From Leucobacter sp. OLIS6 (lineage in GTDB: Bacteria > Actinomycetota > Actinomycetes > Actinomycetales > Microbacteriaceae), in assembly GCF_002752355.1 (NCBI RefSeq), contig NZ_MRAV01000014.1, forward strand, positions 248,001 to 312,000: 64,000 nucleotides of DNA. The letters run 5' to 3'. The translations under genes and the position numbers were made by a program. The notes below the pieces were generated by a model. The model was not told where the DNA came from and did not search any database. It saw only the letters and a program-made list of their open reading frames with translations. How positions within the stretch are numbered: the first letter of the stretch is position 1; every line of letters begins with the position of its first letter. This document shows positions 16,399 to 25,002 of the stretch, one piece after another.

Positions 16399-17150
16399 AC
16401 GACGATCAGCAGGATCGGACGGCTCCGCGCGAGCTCGTCATCGTCTCCCTCTATCCGAGGGACATGAACATCTACGGGGATCGCGGCAACGTGCTCTCGC
16501 TGGCCCGGCGTGCACGCCTGCAGGGGTTCGAGCCGCGCATCGTCGAGATCAATCCCGGCGATCCGCTGCCCGAACGGATCGACATCATGGTCGGCGGCGG
16601 CGGGCAGGACTCGGGCCAGGGGCGCGTCGCGATCGACCTCGTCGACAAGCGGGACCGGATCCGAGAGCTCGCGGAGGACGGTACTCCGATGCTCATGATC
16701 TGCGGGCTCTACCAGCTCTTCGGCCACCGCTTCGTCACCTACACGGGCGAGGAGCTCGTCGGGATCGGGGTGCTCGACGTCGAGACGCGCGGCGACGACA
16801 CGCGGATGATCGGCAACATCGTGCTCGAGAGCGACGAGTTCGGAGAGATCATCGGGTACGAGAACCACAGCGGTGTCACGACGCTCGGCCCCGGATCGGT
16901 GCCGTTCGGGCGGGTGATCCAGGGGGCGGGGAACAACCCGAGCGACGGCGTGGAGGGCGCGCGAACCGGCAACGTGATCGGCAGCTACCTGCACGGCTCG
17001 TTGCTGCCGAAGAACCCGGCGATCAGCGATTTCCTGATCGCCCGTGCCGCGGAGCGGCGGTACGGATCGTTCGAGCCGACCGCGGCGGCCGCCGAGGGGG
17101 ATCGCACGGTCGAGCAGGCGCGCGCGAGCGCGAAGCGCCGCCCGCGCTGA
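16395..17150 (+). CDS. gatD: Lipid II isoglutaminyl synthase, glutaminase subunit GatD
   Basis: A 251-residue class I glutamine amidotransferase of the CobB/CobQ-like GatD group. The nucleophile lies in LMICGLYQLFG (Cys at about residue 103) and the catalytic His in SYLHGSLLPKNP (about residue 200), with GGGGQDSGQ before them. It supplies ammonia to MurT. The GTG start overlaps the murT stop by 4 nt, so the two subunits are coupled for equal synthesis. The last ~25 residues form a charged tail outside the conserved domain. A 7-bp hairpin follows at 17169. Confidence 0.95.
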   Translation: MNDDQQDRTAPRELVIVSLYPRDMNIYGDRGNVLSLARRARLQGFEPRIVEINPGDPLPERIDIMVGGGGQDSGQGRVAIDLVDKRDRIRELAEDGTPMLMICGLYQLFGHRFVTYTGEELVGIGVLDVETRGDDTRMIGNIVLESDEFGEIIGYENHSGVTTLGPGSVPFGRVIQGAGNNPSDGVEGARTGNVIGSYLHGSLLPKNPAISDFLIARAAERRYGSFEPTAAAAEGDRTVEQARASAKRRPR

Positions 17151-17168
17151 TCGCGGGGCTCCGACGAG

Positions 17169-17187
17169 CGGTTTCGAGAAGAAACCG
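17169..17187 (+). terminator. Hairpin after murT-gatD
   Basis: CGGTTTC pairs with GAAACCG around a GAGAA loop, 18 nt after the gatD stop. The stem is short and no T-run follows, but the position fits a terminator for the murT-gatD unit. Confidence 0.45.
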
Positions 17188-17212
17188 TGAGTTCGGGGAA
17201 TATTCATCGCGA

Positions 17213-17228
17213 CAGTTGCATTCAACTG
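17213..17228. promoter_or_regulatory. Palindromic operator upstream of yceI
   Basis: CAGTTG-CATT-CAACTG is a perfect 6-bp inverted repeat, embedded in TTGCATTCAACTGAA. It lies 61 nt before the yceI start. Sites of the TTGAAT/ATTCAA type are typical for MarR-family redox or antibiotic sensors. The TTGCAT inside it could itself be the -35 hexamer, so a bound repressor would block polymerase. No MarR gene is in the window. Confidence 0.5.
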
Positions 17229-17288
17229 AATGGATCGTGAGAGAATGATCCTCGTACTTGAACCATCAATCGTTGGAGGGCGCACGCC

Positions 17289-17849
17289 ATGACCATCACC
17301 GCAGATCAGATCCCCGGCTACCGCACCGGCACCTGGAAGATCGACCCGACCCACTCGGAGGTCGGCTTCTCGATCCGCCACCTCGCCATCAGCAAGGTCA
17401 AGGGCAAGTTCGAGAAGTTCGACGCGACCTTCCAGACCGGCGAGAACCCGCTCGACTCGACCGTCTCCGCGACCGCCGAGGTCGCCTCGGTCAACACCAA
17501 CCAGGCGGACCGCGACGGGCACCTGCGCACCGGCGACTTCTTCCTCGCCGAGGAGTACCCCGAGCTGAGCTTCGTCTCGACCGGCGCTCGCGAGGACGGC
17601 GGCGACTTCCTCGTCGACGGCGAGCTGACCATGCGCGGCGTGACCAAGCCCGTCACCTTCAACTTCGAGTTCGGCGGCTTCGGTGAGGACGCGTACGGCA
17701 ACTACAAGGCCGGCTTCACCGCCACCACCGTGGTCAAGCGCGAGGACTTCGGCCTGACCTGGAACGCGCCGCTCGAGAAGGGCGGCCTGCTGCTCGGCTC
17801 CGACGTCACCATCAACATCGACGTCCAGGCCGCGCTGGTCCAGGACTGA
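17289..17849 (+). CDS. YceI family protein
   Basis: A 186-residue lipocalin-like beta-barrel protein. Signatures are TWKIDPTHSEVGFSIRH at the N-terminus, GHLRTGDFF near residue 80 and LTMRGVTKPV near residue 120. Family members bind isoprenoid lipids, or respond to acid and osmotic stress. There is no signal peptide, so the protein is cytoplasmic, as are most actinobacterial members. Its start is clear: GGAGGG at 17275-17280 precedes the ATG at 17289. The codon bias is strong (nearly all C/G third positions), suggesting high expression. A palindromic operator lies at 17213, and a strong terminator at 17892. Confidence 0.92.
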   Translation: MTITADQIPGYRTGTWKIDPTHSEVGFSIRHLAISKVKGKFEKFDATFQTGENPLDSTVSATAEVASVNTNQADRDGHLRTGDFFLAEEYPELSFVSTGAREDGGDFLVDGELTMRGVTKPVTFNFEFGGFGEDAYGNYKAGFTATTVVKREDFGLTWNAPLEKGGLLLGSDVTINIDVQAALVQD

Positions 17850-17891
17850 GCGCGCAGCGGGCCGGGGCATCGCCCGGACCGCCTGAGCGAT

Positions 17892-17929
17892 GAACAGGGT
17901 CGGCCCCCGAATGGGGGCCGACCCTGTTC
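17892..17929. terminator. Bidirectional terminator between yceI and DUF4259 gene
   Basis: A perfect 17-bp stem (GAACAGGGTCGGCCCCC with its complement) with a 4-nt GAAT loop lies between the convergent genes. It has no long T-run in either direction, as is common in high-GC actinobacteria. Confidence 0.85.
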
Positions 17930-17936
17930 GCGTCCG

Positions 17937-18374
17937 TCAGGGGGACGGCGGAGTCGCTCCCGGACTCAGGGCTTCGAGCGCCGCGATGGTCATCTCGAGG
18001 TGCGCGGCCTGCTCCGGGTCGCCCTCCCAGAGCTCGAGGTACTCCCGATCCTCCTCGTCGGAATCCCGAATCCGATGCAGCCAGGCGAGCAGGGCCCGCG
18101 TGCCCTCGGTGGTCGCCTCGAACGCGATGCCTCCGAGCGGCGGATCCGCGAGCTGGTCGGTGTCGCCGGTCAGGACCTCGGAGAGCGCGAGCGCGGTGAC
18201 GTCGAACAGGTACTCGTCGTCACCCGGATCGTCGCCGAGGAATCCCTCGCTCCGGGCCGCGGCGACGAGCTCGTCCGCCGTGACGCTGCTCCGCCCCGCG
18301 GCCAGCCCCTCGATCGCAGAGAGGAGCTCGAGGCCCTCATCGCTCTGCAACGCCTTCACGCCCCATGCACCCAT
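17937..18374 (-). CDS. DUF4259 domain-containing protein
   Basis: A 145-residue acidic protein beginning MGAWGVKALQSDEGLE, the hallmark N-terminus of the DUF4259 family, whose function is unknown. The middle part is rich in Asp/Glu, and the segment ALLAWLHRIRDSDEEDREYLELWEG near residue 95 is typical of the family. On the minus strand TAGTCT (plus 18381-18386) lies exactly 6 nt before the ATG and there is no ribosome binding site, so the message is probably leaderless. Confidence 0.82.
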   Translation of the reverse strand: MGAWGVKALQSDEGLELLSAIEGLAAGRSSVTADELVAAARSEGFLGDDPGDDEYLFDVTALALSEVLTGDTDQLADPPLGGIAFEATTEGTRALLAWLHRIRDSDEEDREYLELWEGDPEQAAHLEMTIAALEALSPGATPPSP

Positions 18375-18402
18375 GCATTCAGACTAGGCGGTCGGCGGGC
18401 GG

Positions 18403-19515
18403 CTACGGAAGCTCTCCGGTGATGCGGCCGCGCACGCGGCGCAGATCCTCCATCAGCGATCCGATGAGTACCCAGTGGACGGGGTGCGGACGCGGAATCG
18501 TGTAGGGCTGGGTGAGCGCGAGCGGCTCGGCCTCAGCGTCGTCGCCCGTCGGACCGCCCTCGGCGGCCGGGTGGGCGAGCAGCTCGAGGTCGTGCGCCGC
18601 CCGACGCATCTCCTCGACCATGCCGGCGACCGAGGGATCCTCGACGAGTTCGGGATCGTAGAGGTCGTAGACCGCGCGCGACATGCCGATGACCTGCGTG
18701 ACGATCGGCTGCAGCCGCTCGAACAGCGCGTCGTCGGCTGCGAGGGCCTCGCGGTGCCGGGGGCCGCGCGGGTTCAGGCGGAGGCTCTCGCGAGCCCGCC
18801 GCAGCAGGGCGTGCACGTCGGAGCGCTTCTGCTGCAGGGCGCGGGCCCGGGTGAGCATGTCGTCCAGCCAGGCCTCGTCGCGGGGCTCGGCGAGCGCATC
18901 GGCCAGTCGCCGGAGAGCCGCGGCCGCATCGAGGGTCAGCTCGCTGATGCTCGCCCGCACCGAGGTGGTGCGCACGGGTGCGACGATCGCCGCGTTGACG
19001 ATGACACCGATCGCCGCGCCGATCGCGGTCTCGACGAGGCGCTCGACGCCGTAGCCGAGGTGCAGCCCGCCGAGCGCGATCATGAGGAGCGCCGAGATTG
19101 CGATCTGGTTCATGGAGCTGTTGCTCATGCGGAGCAGCCAGCCGACCGCCATGGCGACGACGAAGGCGAGGATGAAGAGCCAGGACTGGGCGCCGAAGAT
19201 GCTGCCCGCGCCGATCGCGACCGAGACGCCGAGCAGTACGCCGACGACGCGCTCGATCCCTCGGGTGAGCGAGGCGTCGACGCTCTCCTGCACGCAGAGC
19301 AGTGCTGCGATCGCGCCGAAGATCGGCAGCTGCTCGGGGAAGATCAGCAGGCAGACGAACCAGGTCAGGATCGCGGCGACCGTCGCTTTGACGACCTGGA
19401 GCAGCGGCGCGCGTTCGTTGACGGTGAAGCGTCCGGTGAGGTTGCGCGAGGCCCGCCGCCACTGCCGCGTCTGCGGCGGCTCGGATCCCGAGAAGCCCGC
19501 GGCGCCGGCGCTCAC
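18403..19515 (-). CDS. FUSC family / aromatic acid exporter-like membrane protein
   Basis: A 370-residue protein. Residues ~30-170 contain about six hydrophobic segments (ATVAAILTWFVCLLIF, WLFILAFVVAMAVGWLL and others), with the FUSC-type RGIERVVGVLLGVSVAIG motif. The rest is a cytoplasmic helical region (TRARALQQKRSDVHALLRRARESLRLNPRGP). Related proteins export aromatic acids or are of unknown transport role. The GTG start overlaps the stop of the App1-like gene by 4 nt, so the two are coupled. Confidence 0.85.
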   Translation of the reverse strand: MSAGAAGFSGSEPPQTRQWRRASRNLTGRFTVNERAPLLQVVKATVAAILTWFVCLLIFPEQLPIFGAIAALLCVQESVDASLTRGIERVVGVLLGVSVAIGAGSIFGAQSWLFILAFVVAMAVGWLLRMSNSSMNQIAISALLMIALGGLHLGYGVERLVETAIGAAIGVIVNAAIVAPVRTTSVRASISELTLDAAAALRRLADALAEPRDEAWLDDMLTRARALQQKRSDVHALLRRARESLRLNPRGPRHREALAADDALFERLQPIVTQVIGMSRAVYDLYDPELVEDPSVAGMVEEMRRAAHDLELLAHPAAEGGPTGDDAEAEPLALTQPYTIPRPHPVHWVLIGSLMEDLRRVRGRITGELP

Positions 19516-20561
19516 AGCAGTCCCAGCTTGCGCAGCTCCTCGCGCAGCGTGGCGCCGTCGGGTCCGTAGATCCAGGGCACTCCGCTCACGCTGCGGTGCA
19601 GGCGGGCCTTCGAACGGCCGCCCGCCAGCACGGCCTCGCCGACCGAGAGCTGACGGATCGCGACGGCGGCGACGTTCTCGGGGTGCGCGGTCGCGAACTC
19701 GTGGTAGAGCGCCTCGTCGTGCTGACCGTCGTCGCCGAACAGCACCCACTTCACCTCGGGGAACTCGCGTGCGAGGCGGCGGAGCTCGCGGCGCTTGTGC
19801 TCCTTGCCGCTGCGGAACCAGCGATCGTGGGTCGGGCCCCAGTCGGTGAGCAGTAGCGGCCCCATGGGGTAGAGGTTGCGCGCCATGAAGCGGCTGAGCG
19901 CGGGTGCCGCGTTCCACGCGCCGGTGGAGAGGTAGATGACCGGGGAGCCGGGGTGGGCCGCCATCAGGTGGTCGAGCATCACGGCCATGCCGGGCGTCGC
20001 CGACCGGGCATGCTCGTCGAGCACGAAGCTGTTCCACGCCGCGACGAGCGGCTTCGGCAGGGCGGTGATGAGGATCGTGTCGTCGACGTCCGAGAGGACG
20101 CCGAAGCGGGCCGCGGGGTCGACGATGTAGACGGGCGCCTCGGCGAGCTCCTCGTCGGCGATGCGGAGTCCGACGGTGTGCCAGCCCGGCGACAGCGCCG
20201 CGCGCACGTTCGCGTCGACCACGCCGCCGCGATCCGCCTCGACCTGCGCGTGCGGTTCGCCGTCGATGAGCACCTGCACCCGCTGGTGCGGCACGTGCAG
20301 GCTCGTGAAGGTGCGCCAGCCGCGCACACGCGAGACCTCGGCCACGTCCGACCGGAAGCGGCTCTGCTCGTGCGCCGCGGGCTTCAAGTAGAGCACGCGC
20401 CCGAGCACGCGCACCCACTCGGTCGATCCGTAGCCGATGTAGGGGATCACCGCGGGCAGCTTGCCGCGGGCCTTCGCCCGCTTCTCTCGGCGGGAGTGCA
20501 CCCAGTCCTCGGCCCGGGCTGCGAGTCTCGGCCGGGAATCGGGAATGGCGGGATCAGTCAC
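19512..20561 (-). CDS. App1 family phosphatase domain protein (DUF2183)
   Basis: A 349-residue protein. The C-terminal half begins with the HAD-type catalytic motif SDVDDTIL (first Asp as nucleophile) and continues with IYLSTGAWN and LLLTDWGPTHDRWFRSGKEHK, as in the App1/DUF2183 family related to phosphatidate phosphatases. The N-terminal half (residues ~35-160) looks like a beta-rich binding domain. The GTG start has TAGGAT (plus 20568-20573) exactly 6 nt upstream, so it is probably leaderless. It is coupled to the FUSC membrane protein, suggesting a joint role at the membrane or cell envelope. The substrate is unknown. Confidence 0.85.
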   Translation of the reverse strand: MTDPAIPDSRPRLAARAEDWVHSRREKRAKARGKLPAVIPYIGYGSTEWVRVLGRVLYLKPAAHEQSRFRSDVAEVSRVRGWRTFTSLHVPHQRVQVLIDGEPHAQVEADRGGVVDANVRAALSPGWHTVGLRIADEELAEAPVYIVDPAARFGVLSDVDDTILITALPKPLVAAWNSFVLDEHARSATPGMAVMLDHLMAAHPGSPVIYLSTGAWNAAPALSRFMARNLYPMGPLLLTDWGPTHDRWFRSGKEHKRRELRRLAREFPEVKWVLFGDDGQHDEALYHEFATAHPENVAAVAIRQLSVGEAVLAGGRSKARLHRSVSGVPWIYGPDGATLREELRKLGLL

Positions 20562-20605
20562 CAGTCCATCCTAGGCAGAGACGGGGGTGCCGGGTGACAT
20601 GTCGC

Positions 20606-20650
20606 TCGACGTGAAGAAATCCCTGATCCAGGTGTTGTTCGACGTCAAGA
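20606..20650 (+). repeat. Direct repeat in the cydA upstream region
   Basis: TCGACGTGAAGA (20606-20617) and TCGACGTCAAGA (20639-20650) repeat with a 33-bp period, about three helical turns, just upstream of a candidate promoter (TTGCAG at 20656, GAAAAT at 20679). This arrangement fits an activator or repressor binding on one face of the helix. The regulator is unknown. Confidence 0.4.
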
Positions 20651-20741
20651 TGTATTTGCAGTGAACCCCCAGGAAGCGGAAAATGGACAGTGACCGGACA
20701 CCGTTCGGTAGCTCTGCGGGGAATCACCATCCCCAGCCGGA

Positions 20742-20772
20742 ACTCACTATGGGAGTGCGCTCCATAGTGAGT
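20742..20772 (+). promoter_or_regulatory. 11-bp inverted repeat in the cydA leader
   Basis: ACTCACTATGG (20742-20752) and CCATAGTGAGT (20762-20772) are perfect complements with a 9-nt spacer, ending 26 nt before the cydA ATG. It may be a DNA operator or an RNA hairpin in the 5' leader. It does not resemble the Rex or Crp consensus. Confidence 0.5.
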
Positions 20773-20797
20773 GCGCGCCCGCACCCTGGAGTGTCAT

Positions 20798-22246
20798 ATG
20801 AACGACTTCCTCGATGCGCTCACGCTGGCCCGATGGCAATTCGGGCTGACCACGCTGTATCACTTCCTCTTCGTTCCGCTCACTATCGGCCTTGCGTTCC
20901 TCGTTGCGATCCTGCAGACCTGCTGGTACCGGACGGGCAAGGCCAAATACCTCCGCCTGACCAAGCTGTTCGGCAAGATCTTCCTCATCAACTTCGCAAT
21001 GGGCGTCGTCACCGGCATCGTGCAGGAGTTCCAGTTCGGTATGAACTGGTCGAACTACTCCCGCTTCGTCGGCGATATCTTCGGCGCGCCCCTCGCCATG
21101 GAGGGCCTCATCGCCTTCTTCCTGGAGGCCACCTTCATCGGTCTCTGGATCTTCGGCTGGGACAAGCTGCCCAAGGGGCTGCACCTCGCCTCCATCTGGC
21201 TCACGTCGATCGCGACGATGCTCTCGGCCTACTTCATCCTCGCCGCCAACGCGTTCATGCAGAACCCCGTCGGATTCGAGATCAACGCCGAGAAGGGCCG
21301 TGCCGAGCTCACCGACATCGGAGCCGTGCTGCTGAACCCGGTGGCCACCCACCAGTTCCCGCACACGATCTTCGCGTCGATCATGTTCGCCGCCTGCGTC
21401 ATGGTCGCCGTCGCCGCATGGCACCTCAAGCGCAATCAGTTCGTCGACGACATGCGCACGGGCCTGCGATTCGGCCTCTGGGCGAACATCCTCGCCTTCG
21501 CGGGCGTCGGTCTGACCGGGCATTCGCTCGGCATGGTGATGACGCAGACCCAGCCGATGAAGATGGCGGCCGCGGAAGCCTTCTACAACACGGGCTCCGG
21601 CGCGGACGCCTCGTTCTCGATCTTCAGCTGGGGCACGCCGGACGGGGCGCACGAGATCTTCTCGATCCGCATCCCGTACCTGCTGTCCTTCCTGTCGAAC
21701 GGCAACTTCACCGGCAGCGTCGAGGGCATCCGCGACCTGCAGGCGCAGTACACGCAGCAGTTCTGCGGAGCGGACTCGACGCTGCTCACCTGCCCGACCG
21801 ACGGCTCCTTCGTGCCGATCGTCTGGGTGACCTACTGGGCCTTCCGCTGGATGATCGGCCTCGGCGGCCTCGCGACGCTCGTCTCGATCGCGGGCCTCTG
21901 GCTGACGCGCAAGAATCGCGAAGTTCCCGCGTGGGCGTGGCGGGTCGCCATCTGGACGGCGCCGATCCCCATGGTGGCATCGCTCGTCGGCTGGATCTTC
22001 ACCGAGATGGGTCGCCAGCCCTGGCTCGTGTTCGGGGTGATGACCACCTCGTCGGGCGTTTCGCCGGGAGTTCCCGGCTGGGCGGTGCTGGTCTCGCTCA
22101 TCGTGTTCACACTGGTCTACGGCTCGCTCGCGGTCGTCGAGTTCAAGCTCATCACGAAGGCCGCGAAGGTCGGCACCCCCGACCTGTCCGCGGACGGCGA
22201 CGACGACGCGGATGCCGACGCGTCGACGCTGCAGACGGTCTATTAG
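20798..22246 (+). CDS. cydA: Cytochrome bd quinol oxidase subunit I
   Basis: A 482-residue membrane protein with about nine transmembrane helices. The N-terminal ARWQFGLTTLYHFLFVPLTI carries a haem-ligand histidine, followed by WYRTGKAKYLRLTKLFGK and GRQPWLVFGVM, all typical of CydA. The quinol-binding Q-loop is of the short type. It oxidises quinol and reduces oxygen at low oxygen tension without proton pumping. The ATG at 20798 is preceded by CTGGAGTG. An in-frame upstream GTG at 20771 overlaps the inverted repeat and is less likely. It is the first gene of cydABDC. Confidence 0.97.
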   Translation: MNDFLDALTLARWQFGLTTLYHFLFVPLTIGLAFLVAILQTCWYRTGKAKYLRLTKLFGKIFLINFAMGVVTGIVQEFQFGMNWSNYSRFVGDIFGAPLAMEGLIAFFLEATFIGLWIFGWDKLPKGLHLASIWLTSIATMLSAYFILAANAFMQNPVGFEINAEKGRAELTDIGAVLLNPVATHQFPHTIFASIMFAACVMVAVAAWHLKRNQFVDDMRTGLRFGLWANILAFAGVGLTGHSLGMVMTQTQPMKMAAAEAFYNTGSGADASFSIFSWGTPDGAHEIFSIRIPYLLSFLSNGNFTGSVEGIRDLQAQYTQQFCGADSTLLTCPTDGSFVPIVWVTYWAFRWMIGLGGLATLVSIAGLWLTRKNREVPAWAWRVAIWTAPIPMVASLVGWIFTEMGRQPWLVFGVMTTSSGVSPGVPGWAVLVSLIVFTLVYGSLAVVEFKLITKAAKVGTPDLSADGDDDADADASTLQTVY

Positions 22247-22258
22247 GAGATCACGATC

Positions 22259-23287
22259 ATGGAACTCACCACCATCTGGTTTCTCATCGTCGGCGTCATG
22301 CTCATCGGGTACTTCGTGCTCGACGGCTTCGACTTCGGCGTCGGCATGGCCCTGCCGTTCCTCGGCAAGGACGATACCGACCGCCGCGTCCTCATCAACA
22401 CGATCGGCCCCGTCTGGGACCTCAACGAGACCTGGCTCATCGTCGCCGGCGCCTGCCTCTTCGCGGCATTCCCCGAGTGGTACTCGACGATGTTCTCGGG
22501 CTTCTACCTGGCGCTGCTGCTGATCCTCGTGGCGCTGATCCTGCGCGGTGTCTCGTTCGAGTACCGCCACCAGGGCAAGGGCCGGGAGTGGACCCGCTGG
22601 TTCGACCAGTTCATCTTCTGGGGCTCGCTCCTTCCGCCGCTGCTCTGGGGCACCGCGTTCGCGAACCTGGTGCAGGGGCTGCCCATCGAGGAGCTCTCGA
22701 CGGGCGGGTGGATCTACACCGGCTCGCTGCTCACGCTGCTGAACCCCTACGGCCTGCTCGGCGGGGTCACGCTGACGCTGCTCTGCTTCACCCACGGGCT
22801 CGTGTTCATCGCGCTCAAGACCGAGGGCGATGTGCGCACCCGGGCACGCGGGCTGGCGACGAAGGTCGGGATCGTGACCCTGGTCGCGGCAGCGGCGTTC
22901 CTCGTCTGGACCGTGCTGATGCACGGGGCGAACCCGAACGTCGTGCTGATCGCCGCGCTTGCCGCGGTGGCAGCGGTCGCGTTCATCGTGGGCCTGATCG
23001 CGAACCTCCGGGGCCGCGAGGGCATCGCCTTCGCCGGCAACGCGGTCACGATCGCGTTCGCACTGCTCACGATCTTCGCCGCGCTCTTCCCGAACGTGAT
23101 GATCTCGAGCACCGATCCCGCCCTGTCCATGTCGATCGCGGACGCGGCGAGCTCGCAGAAGACGCTCGAGCTCATGACCTGGGTCGCGGTGTTCACGATG
23201 CCGCTGGTGCTGGCCTACCAGGGCTGGACCTACTGGGTCTTCCGCAAGCGCATCTCTCGGACGCACATCCCGGCAGCCGCCCACTAG
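22259..23287 (+). CDS. cydB: Cytochrome bd quinol oxidase subunit II
   Basis: A 342-residue membrane protein starting MELTTIWFLIVGVMLIGYFVLDG, with the family segments FDFGVGMALPFLGKDD, GPVWDLNETWLIVAG and RGVSFEYRHQ. It forms the oxidase heterodimer with CydA. An AGGAGATC ribosome binding site lies directly before the ATG, 12 nt after the cydA stop. The gene ends 11 nt before cydD. Confidence 0.97.
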   Translation: MELTTIWFLIVGVMLIGYFVLDGFDFGVGMALPFLGKDDTDRRVLINTIGPVWDLNETWLIVAGACLFAAFPEWYSTMFSGFYLALLLILVALILRGVSFEYRHQGKGREWTRWFDQFIFWGSLLPPLLWGTAFANLVQGLPIEELSTGGWIYTGSLLTLLNPYGLLGGVTLTLLCFTHGLVFIALKTEGDVRTRARGLATKVGIVTLVAAAAFLVWTVLMHGANPNVVLIAALAAVAAVAFIVGLIANLRGREGIAFAGNAVTIAFALLTIFAALFPNVMISSTDPALSMSIADAASSQKTLELMTWVAVFTMPLVLAYQGWTYWVFRKRISRTHIPAAAH

Positions 23288-23298
23288 GCTGATCCGAG

Positions 23299-25002
23299 AT
23301 GAAACCACTCGATCCCCGGCTGCTGCGGACGGCTCGGGCCGCCCGCAGCGTGCTGGCGATCGGAGCGGTCCTCGGCGTGGTCCGTACGCTCGCGGTGGTC
23401 GCCTGGTGCTGGTTCCTGGCCCAGGCGATCACCGCGGTCGCGCTGCCCGCTCTCGGGATCCCGGGCGGAGCCGCGAGCGCGGCGGGCGGCCGCGTCGCCG
23501 AGGGCTCGTCCTCCGTCGCCGATCTGCCTTCGCTGCTGCTCGCGGCCGGAGCCGCACTGGTCGTGCGCACCGGCGCGGGCTTCGCGATGGATCGCCTCGC
23601 GGCGCGCGGCGCGGTGCTCGCGAAGTCCCAGCTGCGTACTGCGGCGCTCGACGCGCTCGATGCCCGCTCGCCTCTGGCGACGGACGGCCGCTCCGAGGCG
23701 GAGCGCGCCGTGTCGCTCGGACGCGGCCTCGACGCGCTGGACGGCTACTTCTCGGGCTACCTGCCCCAGCTGATCCTCGCGGCGTGCGCGACGCCGATCC
23801 TCGTGCTCACGGTGCTGCTCGCCGACCCGGTGAGCGGGATCACCGTGCTCATCGTGTTCCCGGTGATCCCGATCTTCATGATCCTCATCGGGCTCGCGAC
23901 GCAGCGGGTGCAGGACCGCCAGTGGTCGCAGCTGAACCGGCTCTCGCGATCGTTCCTCGACGCGGTCGAGGGCTTGCCCACGCTCAAGATCTTCCGCCGC
24001 GAATCGCGGCAGAGCGAGCGCATCGCGCGCGAGACCGGCGATTACCGCTCCCGCACGATGCAGGTTCTGCGGGTCACCTTCCTCTCGGGCTTCGTGCTCG
24101 ATCTCGCGGGCACCTTCTCGATCGCCCTGGTCGCGGTGACCGTCGGCACCCGGCTCGTCAGCGGGAGCTTCCCCCTCGGGCTCGGCCTCTTCGTGCTGCT
24201 CCTGCTGCCCGAGACCTTCGCGCCCATCCGGCAGGTCGGCGCGGCCTACCACGCCTCGGCGGAGGGGCTCGCGGCGGTCGGTGCCGTGTTCGCGCTCATC
24301 GACGGCCCGAGCGATCCGGGCCCCCGCGGCGATGAAACGGCTGGGTCCAAGGGTGCGAGCGGGGCCCCGTCCACCGTCCGTGCCGAGCTCGGTCACGGAC
24401 TCCGGGGGATCCGCTTCGACGGGGTCGTGGTGCACCGCGGCGACCGTGCAGTCGTCGGCCCGGTGAGCTTCGAGGTCGTTCCGGGCGAAGTCGTGGCGCT
24501 CGCGGGGCCGTCCGGCGCCGGTAAGACGAGCCTCGTCGCGACCCTCCTCGGGTTCCTCGAACCCAGCACGGGCTCGGCCGCGCACTCCGGCGCGATCGCT
24601 TGGAGCGGGCAGCGCCCCGACCTGCTGCAGGGCACTGTCGCCGAGAACCTCGCGCTCGGTGCCGATCGGATCGACGACGAGCGCGCGGAGCGCGTGCTCG
24701 AACGGGTCGGGCTCGGCGATCTCGACGCCCGGACCCCGCTGGGTGCCGGCGGCTCCGGCCTGTCGGGCGGGCAGGCGCAGCGCGTCGCCGTCGCCCGCGC
24801 GCTCTACCGCGCCGACGAGGCCGGCGCGCACGCCCTCGTCCTGGACGAGCCGAGCTCCGCACTCGATGCGCAGAACGAGACCGTGCTCGCCGACGCGCTC
24901 CGTGCCGAGGCGGAAGCCGGGCGCGCGGTGCTCGTCATCAGCCACCGGGCGGCGCTGCTCGCCTCGGCGGACCGCGTGGTCCGGATCGGAGACACCGAAT
25001 GA
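23299..25002 (+). CDS. cydD: Thiol reductant ABC exporter subunit CydD
   Basis: A 567-residue half-transporter. The membrane domain of about six helices (residues ~15-330) is followed by a nucleotide-binding domain with Walker A GPSGAGKTS, signature LSGGQAQR and Walker B LVLDEPSSALD. With CydC it exports cysteine or glutathione-type thiols and is needed for bd oxidase assembly. A Gly/Ala/Ser-rich insert lies at residues ~55-75 between the first helices. TAGGCT at 23285-23290 overlaps the cydB stop and could give an internal promoter, but its spacing to the ATG (8 nt) is longer than elsewhere. It overlaps cydC by 4 nt. Confidence 0.95.
   Translation: MKPLDPRLLRTARAARSVLAIGAVLGVVRTLAVVAWCWFLAQAITAVALPALGIPGGAASAAGGRVAEGSSSVADLPSLLLAAGAALVVRTGAGFAMDRLAARGAVLAKSQLRTAALDALDARSPLATDGRSEAERAVSLGRGLDALDGYFSGYLPQLILAACATPILVLTVLLADPVSGITVLIVFPVIPIFMILIGLATQRVQDRQWSQLNRLSRSFLDAVEGLPTLKIFRRESRQSERIARETGDYRSRTMQVLRVTFLSGFVLDLAGTFSIALVAVTVGTRLVSGSFPLGLGLFVLLLLPETFAPIRQVGAAYHASAEGLAAVGAVFALIDGPSDPGPRGDETAGSKGASGAPSTVRAELGHGLRGIRFDGVVVHRGDRAVVGPVSFEVVPGEVVALAGPSGAGKTSLVATLLGFLEPSTGSAAHSGAIAWSGQRPDLLQGTVAENLALGADRIDDERAERVLERVGLGDLDARTPLGAGGSGLSGGQAQRVAVARALYRADEAGAHALVLDEPSSALDAQNETVLADALRAEAEAGRAVLVISHRAALLASADRVVRIGDTE

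Noticed and set aside
20742-20772. Inverted repeat before cydA as a Rex binding site
   Set aside because: The arms (ACTCACTATGG) do not match the TTGTGAA-N4-TTCACAA type consensus.
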